Shown one piece after another: positions 22,090 through 34,100 of a stretch of DNA of 64,000 nucleotides (position 1 is the stretch's first letter; every line of letters starts with the position of its first letter). Below the pieces are notes generated by a model, which did not search any database, was not told the DNA's origin, and saw only the letters and a program-made list of their open reading frames with translations. Made by a program: the position numbers and the translations under genes. The DNA is from Mesaphorura yosii (lineage: Eukaryota > Arthropoda > Collembola > Poduromorpha > Tullbergiidae): NCBI GenBank assembly GCA_009869945.1, contig WIXG01000035.1, positions 186,001 to 250,000 of the forward strand. Reading direction: 5' to 3'.

Positions 22090-25000
22090 ATTAAGTATCA
22101 TACACCTCAAATGGCTCGTAGGATAAATAATATGCTTACACAGTTCCAGGAAACAACGATGACAAATTTGTATGGTTTTCAAGCACAAGAGGGAGATGAG
22201 TACATCGGCCAGATCCGCGGAGAAAGTTCATCTTTCCATAGCACGAATCTATTAGTGAGAGAGAGCTCTGCCGGTCACTGCAATGATGAAAGCGGGAGAT
22301 CAAAATAGGAAACATTCCGTAAAAACGAAATTATCCGTTTTAAGCATTCTAAATTACATGAAATTCACATGAAATCTAAACTTAACTGATGATGAGATTA
22401 GCGACATCAAGACGTGCATGAAGGTTTTCTTGCTTCAGTTGTGATTTGTGCATATATTTATACACGAAATCCTGAAAAATTAATCATTGAATTTGTATCA
22501 TCTTGTCAGGTCGTCTCGTCAGTCATTATTCCAGCACAGAGCACAGCACATAAAAGCTTTTCACGAGTGAAGGTGTTCACAATGTGAACACAGGATGAAA
22601 TGGGCGCAACTTCTCTTGGTTTTGCATGGATTGAAGAACCATATTTCCAGGGCCGGTCCCAAAATTGTAGAATGCTAGCATGCGTTGACGCTCTTATGTG
22701 TTGTATGACTTTCGCAAAGAGAAGCCGAATTATTTAGTTTTCCGCTCCTCGCAACCGAAAAAGAACAATTGAATATTACGGTCCTGCTGAACACGATATT
22801 TTTCATTGGTGGTCCCGGAATAATTTCTGGCGAAGCGTCTCACTTAAACAGATACAGAACAAGATTCCCGCATGGAGCTCTTGACTCTACGCTGCTCCAA
22901 GTACGCAGAAGAGGATCAGGGTTTGAAACCTCTGCTAGAACCCACCAACCCACTGAAGTGCTGTCTAGGTTTTTCACCCTCGTTGAGTTCTAATTTGCTT
23001 CTTGCTTGTGACACGAGTGTGAAAGTTACTCCCTACATTTGAGACGCGAAATTGTGTACGATTTCCATTTTGCCAACAAATTGCAAACCAGCTTCAAAAT
23101 TTACGAATTGTGCCGGGTGTTGAACGATTTAATCATTTCGTTAAATTGGAGCCATTTTCTGCGTAAGCTACAAATATCTAATCAGAATTTGAAAATCGGG
23201 CTGACAAGAATTTGGAAGTTCTAATTTTTCACGAGTAGTGATCGAACTAAATCCCGATCGGCTTGGACCATTCAAATCCTAAGGTGAACTTTTGTCGCAA
23301 GGCAGTGAGTTCTAAAAATCATGAAGCTCATGAAAACTCGAGTTTTTTTTCATAAAGATTCAAAACCAAACCAAACTTAAAGCCGCGTAAACCTGGCAAA
23401 AGAATTTATTGCAATACACTGTGCTAAACCGTAATAGTGATTCCTCACTTCCCTCGCATCATTTTATTTATCGTGCTACGACTCTCATCGCATCATCGCC
23501 CCATTTCATCATGGAACTCGGGGTAATCCAATACATCTTTACATTTCATTTTTAGGAGTTCACAGCTTTGCTTTATTTAATTGGCTACAATGAAATAATA
23601 GTGTTTAAAACAGGGCTTGAATTTGTTGAAAGGTGAATCGTGCCGTACTCGACTTCAAACTTTTAGAAATAAGATATTAATTGTGAAAAATGGGAGTACC
23701 GTTCCAGGCGGAAGGGTTGAGGTTGGAAGTTGAATTGAGAAAGATGACTTTATAAAAACGATAAAACGTGTCCAAAACTAGTAGTATAATTTTGGCTTTC
23801 TTCGTTTGCTGCATACAGCAAACGACCGGAAGGGTAGGGCATCCAGATTCCGCGCTTTGAAGATTTGTTTGAAATGTTTATGGTTCTTATAAACATGAAT
23901 TCGATTATAAGAAGTGGATTAGTGGTTGCATGTTCATGTCCGACCGGTTGCCCATCATTTTGGAAGCGAGGAATAATTCCTGGAGATACGGAAAGCGGAT
24001 TACGCTTTGCTCATCTTTGTGCTTTCCTAAATGAAGTAGAAATATCCAGAAAATATTTTATGAACATTTCTCTTCGAGAATTTCTGACCAATTGCAGGCT
24101 GGCTATCATTCTTTCTGCATGCACTGGTAGATCATTCTTGTCGTGCACGAAGCTCATCATAGTAATTTGGTCAAGATTAATGAATTGATGAAAAGTTGTC
24201 TAAGCGCCTACATAAAAGAATGTTGCCCAGAACAGAGGAAGAAATTTGTAGGAGGCATTTTGATTTTGATGTTGCTGAAGATTTCTGCACAATATCAGCG
24301 CAAACATGAGAACTGCTTAAGGCGAGAAATTCTGAAATTCTTTCATGAAATGCGAAATGCGCAGTTCGCTAAGTGTAATTCGTAAGCTTTAGTTGCGGCA
24401 TGTCTGTGTTTATGAGTAATCCTTATCTTACAAAGAAAGATCAAAGAAGACTTGCCTGCCTTAGCTTGTGGGAAGAATTGTAAATATTTAGTTTATCTGG
24501 AAGGTTCATCGCCGCAACCCGCTGGTGCACGACTCCGTGCTTGTGCCGACTGAACGACAAGTTTTACTGCAAAGTGCATCAAAGAGCTGCGAGCTGGTCT
24601 CGCTCTTGCCAGGATATAATTTTCGATATGCACACCAGGCACGTTCGCATCTTAATTTGTTATGACTAACGAGTCCATGACCTATTGTCTCACCGTGAAA
24701 ATCATCACGGAGGGCACTCGTAAATGATACTTTGCGAAGAGCCGTGGGATTGAAGTTGCCGGCGCGATTCAATACAGAATTAATTACAGCGTACAATCCC
24801 ATTGGTACAGATCCGGCTAAGGGCTATTGGGGATTGGAGCAGAATTTTTTGGCATTATTGATTGAAGTGATGGTCGTTGAACCCTCACCATGAATTTGAA
24901 TATTAAATTCACTTTTCAATTTAACGTCATTTGACACGGCCCGAACTCTCGCATCTTTAGTTTCATGTAAAGTTTGTACGCCTCATTAGGTAAGACCCAT

Positions 25001-25671
25001 GTACCAATTCGCCATGGCGTATTTGTACAATTGTCAGCATTCATATCCAAGTGTGATTTCACTTGTTCAAAATGGGACCTTCCTGATTTAATTTAATTTA
25101 TAACCCATTCGCGAATCGTAAAAGATGTGTGCCGTGCCGTGCCGTCGTAGTCAAAATGTGCGTGCGACCAAGTTTTGTGATGCAACAAACGCAAACGCAT
25201 GAAACTGAAAGAAGAGTTAGAAAGTTTTGCAAATACGTGTATCAAGACATGTGCGACACAAGGAATGTGCCATTCACAATGCTGCAGGCCAAAATTAGCC
25301 TTTGAGTCTCGGTTTTGATTTCTTGATCGTTCGCCACTGTCATGCGTGTCATTATTTGTGGTCCCTGTATTAACACTCACCCAGCCCATCGCACGGCGAG
25401 TGTTAATGGAATAGAAAAGGTGCGATGTTATAAATATCGTACTCAGCATGTCAGCCAACAACAATGCATCACGCCTAATTAGTGAAAGAATAGAAGGATG
25501 AAATCTCGCATTGTGCTTTCTGAATGCTTTATAAAATACAACACAAAACATGCTGAGTTTGACAATTTCACTTTTAATCTCAATGTTCCGTTGAATTTGG
25601 ACGCATCGGTCCTCGTGTGCGAGTTTTATTGCAATTTCAGCAATTCTTCACGACAGTGAAACGGTTCGACA
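22090..25671. other. Intergenic, no supported gene
   Basis: I find no family-matching exon on either strand. The longest open frame (about 150 codons, minus strand, 25093-25551) has no recognisable motif, signal peptide or splice context and looks like chance. A short tandem run of GTGCC (three units) lies at 25129-25145. Confidence 0.5.
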
Positions 25672-26068
25672 ATGAATCTCAAAATTGTGCTCGTTGTTTG
25701 CGTAGTCCTCGCCAGCATTTCAATGTCACAAGCGGCACCACAGTTTGAAATCCTAACAAATTTCGGACAGGTGAGCCAATTGGAATAACGTAATAAATAT
25801 GCACGGCACTTGACATTCTACCGTAATTTCAGACTATTCTAAGCGGAATCCAGGACATCGTCAGCCTGCCCGGTCAGTTCTTTTCGAGCGTATTTGGGTC
25901 GGGATCTGACGACGATAATCCAAGACCAAATAGACAAACGATCGACGCAAATGGAAATCAGTTTGACGCGAATGGAAACGTAAGCTAAATTTAGTGGTCA
26001 GGTTTGAAAATTCTAACTGCCTCCTTAAATTCCAGTTCATTCCCGGAACACCGCTCGGACGACGATAA
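25672..26068 (+). CDS. Small secreted peptide precursor ending in GRR
   Basis: Three exons, 25672-25770, 25833-25979 and 26036-26068, all phase 0 with good GT..AG sites, encode 92 residues. The signal peptide is MNLKIVLVVCVVLASISMSQA, with the mature chain starting APQFEIL. A 49-residue middle exon encodes TILSGIQDIVSLPGQFFSSV, a Ser/Asp acidic patch, and a near-repeat DANGNQFDANGN. The last exon encodes only FIPGTPLGRR. A terminal Gly-Arg-Arg is the usual signal for removal of the basic residues and C-terminal amidation, so this may be a peptide hormone or immune peptide; this is inference. A TATA-like box lies at 25530 and AATAAA at 26336. I do not recognise a named family. Confidence 0.82.
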
Positions 26069-26335
26069 TCAGCACTCAACAGAGTGTCAGAATGCAAATT
26101 GTATGTACAAAATGCGAAGACAAGAATCGCCGCAAGTCATTGCTCACGCCTGTCGCAGCTTTACAGTAGAAATGCTTTCCACTTCCACTTCACGACTCGA
26201 GGCTGGGAATAATGTTGGGTTTGGGAAATGTGAGACAAGCCGAGCAAGAAATTCGCTCGTCGCTTCAGATCTGCTTTGATTTCGTGAATTCGTTCTGTGC
26301 CTTATGTTTCGTTCTAAGTCCGGATGCAACCACGA

Positions 26336-26341
26336 AATAAA
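26336..26341 (+). terminator. Polyadenylation signal AATAAA
   Basis: AATAAA 268 nt after the stop codon of the GRR-ending peptide gene. Confidence 0.5.
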
Positions 26342-28140
26342 TTATACAGTGATCTAAAGCAAGCACCCACATCACCTTTATTGTTCCGGCCTGTGTGTAT
26401 CTTACGGAATTTCTCCGAACTGATCTTCATTTGTTCTAAATTATTAATAGGAAACAGACTTCTATCGCTCACAATAAATCTCCACGTTTCCTTCAAAACA
26501 TTATCGAATGAAGCAGTTGTCAACCTTTGATCCGTGCAATCCTATTAGGAGGATGGCACGCTTCAGCCATGCTCAATCGACATGAAGGCCTCTGTGCTCA
26601 GCGCCTCCATGCAGGAAGAAGAATAAAAATCTTCAGGTCCCTGAGTCTCAAGTGCGTGCATCTGCCTTTGTTTAAACCTAAGCCGCACTGCCACTTGAGC
26701 TTAAGTGATGGGTTGATGATTACAGTGTGGGATGAGAGAAGGATTAAAAACAACACTCGAGTAGAGGGTGGCATTATGGGCTGCAGGGGAACCGAAATGA
26801 TTTGAGAATAAATACACGATGATGCGCTTATAATTTGTCCTGCATTCTGCCCAGTCCTGGGAAAGAAATGCTGTGAATTTACAATGCAGGGGTTAGACAG
26901 TCTGGCAACGGAAGTGAAAATACGAGTACATCGCTGGGAAGCATTTTCGTTTTGGCTGAAACTAAATACTATTGCATATGAATAATGAACGACGGGCTCA
27001 GCTTTCCCTTCTAATCTGGAACCGCAAACTGAATGATTCATTCACAACGATTAATTACGAATGCATATGCTTGCTCTTGCAAATATTGTCTCGCGACCCG
27101 GACATTGGTTTAAAAATCGGACCTCCGCTTGAAACCTTAAACCCATTCAATTCTTCCTAACTGCTTTACCAATACACACTTCCAAACGTTGTTAAGTGTA
27201 GGTTTAAGGAGAATGGTAATGTATGGGTCATAAAATTAGTGATGTACAGTGGGAGCATGACTGACTGCATTTTATGAAAACTTGTGGAATGTCACGCTCG
27301 CAAAATTTCAAAGACTGTTTGTATAGTGGCGGTGCCCTACATTTCGCTTATAAAAGAGTGCTGCAGTAAGTTGAAGTTCGAGCACATCTTCTGTACCCAA
27401 ACAATTAATCAACAATGAGTTTTTTAATAACATTATGAAAGGATGGAGACAGAAAACAAAAGCAGAGGTAGAAACAATAGGCTGAAATAGATTTTGGAGG
27501 CCGGAGCCCGGTTGGCTATAAATTCTCTTGCCAATATTTTTTTTTTTAGAAAATTGCAGCCTGTTTTAGGCTACCACCGCACAAAGTCAAAAGAGAACCA
27601 TTACACTAATGAAATTAGGGCCATGGATTTGAGAAGCCTTGAGTTGCTGGTCGTGAAGAGAATGATAGCGTTACAAGACAAGACGTATTAGCAATACTAA
27701 ACTCTGGCCAATATGAATCTTTGGTATTTGTTATGAAGTCATAATTTTGTTGTAGGTTTATTATTACCCATGGGCATCCTATCATGACTGATGCTTCTTC
27801 TTCTTTCCCTTGTACACGGTATACAGCACGCCGCTCTTGCTGTGTCTTCTCGGCCCTCCTGCTCGGGTTGGTTTCCTTTCCGTTGCCCTCAGTTAAATAT
27901 CTGACTGCGGCGTATCTTCGTTGCTCCGTTTGAGATATTGTTTTTGTGAAAGGAAAACAGGAAGACGGTTTCAATTAATATGATGAAGTTATGATTGATC
28001 TTTTTCTGCGCATTCGTTTCGTGGTTCAAAATTGGTTGATAAATATCGACTTTCACGAAAGTCTTGTTCATACCCGTAAAAAAATTAATTGACGAGTCAG
28101 TCCTTTCATTTTACGAAACTACTCAATTTTCTTTAAAATT
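26342..28140. other. Intergenic, no firm gene; weak coding-like patch on the minus strand
   Basis: No supported gene. A GC-richer patch at about 27780-27900, read on the minus strand, encodes a basic stretch ending SGVLYTVYKGKKKKHQS and stop in one frame, and an Arg/Glu-rich stretch ending in a GTAATA donor-like site in another. Neither connects to a convincing exon. A TATAAAA at 27349 is followed only by a seven-codon ORF. Confidence 0.35.
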
Positions 28141-31100
28141 ATGACTTTAATAATCAAGCGAATTGACCGCCTACAAATTTTGTCTTTACTCGCCCTCTTC
28201 CTCGCTTCGCTTCTGGCGTCTGCATCTGCCGTGCGTCAGTTGTACTGCAGGGAGGAAGCAGGACTTTCTTACCTCGTCATCGTTCAACAAATTCCTAAGT
28301 ACCGGTCTCCGAAATCCCAAAGAGATGCTTTGCTCGCGCGGTGCAATATTCTAGCGCTTGACTTGCTGGAGTCATGAAAAAGATTGGTGACTACTTTCTT
28401 GCTCCCGTGCACCCTGAGACTCACTCAATTCGCAACGCTTTCATCCCTGTGCAGCCAGCACATTTCCAGTGGTCCTTCTGCCGCTGCTGCGGAGATGATT
28501 GAGTTGAGACGTGAGTTGAATTTGAGCACCCAAAAGTCCATGAATCAAACAGTCAGCAGGGAAAGATTCGGTGTGCCATTGCATTACTCCCAGTGCTTAG
28601 TCTGGGCATCTTTCTATTCATTCAATCCGTCATTCTGTCGTCGCACTCGGTTCTTGCCTGTTTTGAGAGGTTTGGTCAAAATCAACCCAGCACCCGGGTT
28701 TCTTGTGGTAACAGCGTGCTGCGTTGCACATATCCATGTGAGGAATAGCTGTTGAATTTGGTATTCAGATTCGCATTCAGCATGACGGCATTATTATTAC
28801 CATTATCACAGATTACGACTATGTTATTCATTCTTCAAAAATTTATGCAGCTTGCAGATTTCTGGAATTGAATGACGCAAGCATTTGACTTGAATTTCAT
28901 TTCTTATGCCTTTCTCTTTCAGTGTTCGGGTTTAGACGTACGAAGTAAAATACAGTGCGGAACGAAAAAACTGTTCAGCTGAAATTGAACTGCATCTCAG
29001 CATATCGTCCTTCCGTTTCGTTTAATTTGTCTCGTCTTGCCACATTAGACGAATTACTCTTTAACTAGAACCCGGTTGTAAGTTGCAACCTAAACTATAT
29101 TCATTTATAAGTAAAAGTTAATAACTGTGCAGTGTTAGAATAATAATATTATCCAGTACTCTCACGTGCCGCTGCTCCATTGTGCCGGGAATTGTGCATT
29201 AGCTGTATTAGAGATCAAATCTGCGAGATTTCTACTTTCTTCCGCTGTTCAAGATTCTTGAAAACTTGGAAAACTTTTTTAACTTAAAAAAGTAATTTGG
29301 TGACTTTTCTTTGCATTGCACGCCGTCGTGCCGTTCTCCTGTGCAAGAATTGCAGAGCCGGGATATGTACTCAAAGGTGTTTGACTTTCTCCCCTGTCTC
29401 TTCTGTGCTCAGAGGGCGGTGCAGAATGCAATACAGCCCTGCATTCTCGTATTCTCACCAAATTCCGCGCTCCTTCACACAGGCGTCTGATTTCATTATT
29501 GTCATTAATATTCTTAAAGAGTTAATATATTACACCCAAACTTTTTACAAATGAAGAAACAAGGAAATGAGTTTTTATTTCGGTACAATGAATATTGCAC
29601 GCCGGCGAGCGAGTATCGCGGAAGGATGAGAAGAGAATGTAAGACTACTGTTATTATTATCCATTTTAGGCCTGATAGACTTAATACGAGGATGAAATAG
29701 ATGTGAGAGCAGCAAGTGCAAGAAGAAGTATTTCAGCTTCCTGTTTCAGTTCCTGTCATTCGTAAGAATGAATACAGAAGACTAACACATTATGGGTTTC
29801 AATTTTTGTTCTCAATTGAAAAATGTATTAGTTTACAAGCCTTCATTGATATCTAGCAAAGATGAATTGAAAATTATGGATTCAGATCAAAATTTGGGAT
29901 AGTTAGGGCGCGTTGTAACTTGGAATGGCGAAAAGGAAATATTCTAAATGCTCTTTCCAATGTGGTGTTGATGAATGCCTCGGAGGCTGCTTCCTCCATT
30001 ACCTTCACTGTGAAAGCCGGTATCTATTTTCACCGCGTACTGTTTACCTACAGGTTGTATGCATATTTCTTTCATCTAATCATGCCCAGACTACCACTTT
30101 GGAATGCGGCGCATCTCATGCAGTGTTGAGAAGAGATTTAGAGGATAAAAGTTTTTAAAGGATTACAATAAAAGGTTTCACTTGTTAAAGTGAGAGAAAG
30201 CGAGAAAACACCGGCGGTGAGATGAGGCTACTATACAGGAAGAGAGCATAGCTGCCAACACCTTGGACTTTCCGTGGGGATAGTGCATGAACATCATTTC
30301 TTAACAGGATGAATGCTTTCCAAACATTCAACATTTGTCTAACATTCGCGGTGCCAATTTAACCGGCGTATGGTCGCGAAATGTAATGCAATCGCAAGTT
30401 TCGTTGAGCAAATAAATTCTATTCTGTGTATAAATTGACTCTGAAATCAGTAACGTGGCATGGTTCGATTTCCGGCCCGGCCTGGAATGTCCTATTACAA
30501 CTCGGTATATGCATTAGGTCATTTTATATAAATCTCGTCCCCAGTCTACATGAGCAGGACCTTATTACGCGTTTTGCAAAAAAAAACGGATTGAGAAATC
30601 AAATGACGAGTAGTAGAATGGTTGAATTCGAACACCTCCAGCCTCTGGGCGATATGAACATTTCAAATTGCACGCTTTATGTTAAATGCTGCTATAAAAC
30701 ACTCCAAATAAGAAAAACATAAGCAGATTCTTATTATTATTCAAACTTCAAGCTCGATTCGAAGAAGAGCCGTTCAAAGCTTGTAGCACGTTAGAAGTGA
30801 AAAGAAAGTAAAAAATCACCACCGCCTTCCTCTAGCATAGGTTGCCGCATTGTAAATGCGAAACAAGGTGAATTTAAAATAGGATTATGATTCAAACCGT
30901 CATCGTTTAAATATAAAGATTGCGCAATAAAATACGTGGAAACGAAATTATTATTAAACTTATTATTGCATTGCCGCATAAGAAGTTATGATTATGTGGA
31001 AAGCAACAAAATATAAAATGTTTTTTATGAAGAGCGTGAATCGTGAGCGAATCGCGAGTGAGAAAAGAGAAAAGATATGAAAATTTTAGGAATTATTACA

Positions 31101-34100
31101 TTACATAAAAGAAGCGGGGACGGAGCAGAGAAAGTTTACGAGGTTTGTGCTCACCGTGGCTCGCGTGCTTTCTCTCTTAGCATAAGCCATTCATTGCTTT
31201 CACCCCTTGACTCACGAATTGCAATCTGATCTTGTCATAAGCTTCGGTTCTGCCTTTGGATTTACACTGTAACTGCAGAAGAAAGGTTTCTCGCTCTGCT
31301 CGAAATAATAACAACCATCTCCAGAATATCAGTATCACATTTTAAGCATCTTTTCTTCCGCTTTCTCAAGACATTCACTTTAAGAGGAACGGGGCAAAGC
31401 GAAAGCATAAGTACAATTGAAAAGAATTATTTATTGTTCAATGAGCAATCGCATTGCAAATCTTCCACAAAACAAAGAACATATAAAATGGAATCATGTT
31501 CGCCACTTTGATTGTTCGATTTCAGCTCTTTGAACTTTGTGATATTATGTTAATACCTGAAATTAAAACGTAAGGATTTTCATGGGTACTGGCCTTCCGC
31601 TTCGCGAATGTCGCACTGAAATTGGTGCCTAAAATAAAAATGGCAAATGGAACTGAGAATACTGGAGCATGCATAAGTGCATGAGTTCACCTTCAAATTC
31701 TCGTCTTTCTTGGGATATCATTCTACTAGAATGATAGAACGCATGGGCGTGGAGTCGCGGAGAATGCAATAATGGCTCGAAGTAGTTTTTATTGCGAAAG
31801 TGATACGATAATCGTATTTTCTTGCATCTTTCACTGGCATTCTCTAGTTTCTGTTTCGAATTTGTTTTCCTTGAGTTACACAACGCTGCATCTGACGTAG
31901 TCACAAACCAGCTACTGCTATTGTTATGCTTCAATGTGGACGACGATTTTGCAGAGGAAGTTCAATTTCAACAGATCGCAAACGAATGGGAGTGAAGTTT
32001 GAAATTGGATATTGAGAATTCTTGTTATTGCACTGGCATTATTGGATGGATACTTCCTCATGATCTTCTGCATTGCTAATACCTGCAGATACTTTGTAGG
32101 TCAAAGGTTTACCATTCCTCCGCACTCGAAATCGCAATTTATCATTCTACATAGGGCGAATTTTCGTCGAAAAACATAATTGGGGATATGGCGAGAGCGA
32201 GAAGCAAAGTGCAATAAAAGATTTTATTGCTCATTTGTTATGAGTCTAATTAAAATTACAATTCGTTTAATTTATTCATTAAATTTTTTATTTCATTACA
32301 CTCTAAATACTAAAAATGGTTTACTGGTTTTCTTTTAACAGAAGTTGCTTGGAATAATTTGTGGACTTCAGCAAATTTGGATTGTGCTCACTTCGGTGGT
32401 CTCAGGTAAAGAAATTGTTTCGTTTCTTAATCCGGATTCATTGTGAGGTGGTAAAAGCAATAAAACCTTGAATGGTGAGGCGAGGATATTTTCAAAGAGT
32501 GTAAAATCAGAGACGGCGAAGGCCAGCTCAGTGCCAGTCGTAAGTGGGGCTCTCAGGTTGCAAATAAAAATATTTAATACGATAGAGAGGAAGTCGTGTA
32601 ATAAAAATGAATCAGTGGGAGCTGCAGTTGGAACGCTGTTGCAAGAGGATGCAAACACGGAAGGCATTTCATAAAGAACTTTCTCCGTCTTTTTATCTTT
32701 CCCGAAAGAACCATCCCCTACATCTACAAGGGACGAAACGTTATGATTACTATTATTATTCACGTTCTTCTCGATGCGTCTGACTAACAACAAAAAATTA
32801 GTCGTGAAAAGTTAAAAAGCCTGCTTTCATTCATGGCGCGCGAATTCCTCGCCTATTTTTAATTTTTTCCCTTCGCCTTTCTCTTTTTGCTTTAAAAGTT
32901 ATTACTATTTTAATCTGTTACCATATTATGAAATCTTTTTAATATCTTCTCCTCCCTCTGCATTTCCGCCGACGAAGGTGACAGCGGATATACGTCGTGC
33001 TAAGAGTGAAAAAATATGTCTCGAGTCAAATGTAACCTGAACCGAGCTTCAGCCCTAGTCTCGAAGGTCTCGCTTTCCATGCAGGACGAGACGACTAATC
33101 GTAGTGAACTCGTTGCACACAGTCGCAAAAGTGGCGCCTAATTCCTTCGAACCGAGGGAAGAATCGTGGGACGAAGACGGTCATCTGTTCTGTAGTAATG
33201 AATACGAATGAAGAAGTTACAACGGTCATAATTAACTTTCTGTTCCTCTTTGCGCCTCCTCGCTTTTCTTTGACACCATGCTTAATCCAACGGGGACCGT
33301 ACGTGTGAATATTAACACACAGGTTGAACAGACAACATCCAGACCAGAACAGAAACTTAAAGGCTACCAGCGCGAGGAAGAAACTTGAAACCAGCACCTG
33401 CTGAGTAGAAGCAAAAGGCAAAATTGTGAGTGATTCTTCCATAAAATGTCAAGTTCTCGAAACCCTTTTAATTTTTACCCTTTCAAGTCAGTCGAAATAA
33501 AATATACACACTGGTATTATTATTATATATTTTGTGTGAGCCGAGTTCTTTGTGCTTCTTCGTTATCGCAGTTAATGAATAAAATTCAAAGAAATACGAC
33601 ATGATTTAATGAAGCTGGGATTGCATGGGAAAGCGCCTTACTCTGGGAGGAGGAGGGAGGAGGAAAGCTTTATCAGATTGTGGCTGAGGGAAGACGGCTC
33701 GGTTGTCGAGAACAAAGAATTACAAGTTGCCGATGTAATCATCATAACAAGTTTATAACACCTTATTGTGAGTCGTAACTCAGGTTTTATGTGTTCTGCC
33801 ATAGCATTAAAATCAGTGAAGTATAAAAATTAGTGTATGGTTAATCCGGTAAAATGTGAGAGGATGACAGTCGGAACAGGTTAAAATGTGGACGCGTAGT
33901 GAGGATTATTTTATAAGTTTCACATTCAAAAGATCAGGTTCAAAGCGAGACTCCTTGAAAATGAAAATTCAAAAGAAAATCTTGCAGGTTCAGTGAGTGT
34001 GGCTCATTATACATGTTTGAATATAATATCAGAACTCAATGCACACTAGCTACTAATTAAATGATTTTGTGGAATAGATGTAACGAAGCGTAAGAACAAT

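Noticed and set aside
23865-24385. Two overlapping frames with Cys-containing segments
   Set aside because: The frames do not join through valid splice sites and match no family.
25093-25551. 152-codon open frame on the minus strand
   Set aside because: No domain, signal peptide, splice context or biased codon use; composition looks like chance.
27349-27445. TATAAAAG followed by an ATG at 27416, resembling the promoters of the secreted genes
   Set aside because: The ATG frame ends after seven codons and no GT donor lies in it.
32368-32793. 141-codon open frame on the minus strand in the presumed DIP intron
   Set aside because: No recognisable motif; low-complexity Ser/Asn/Leu content and no flanking splice sites that extend it.
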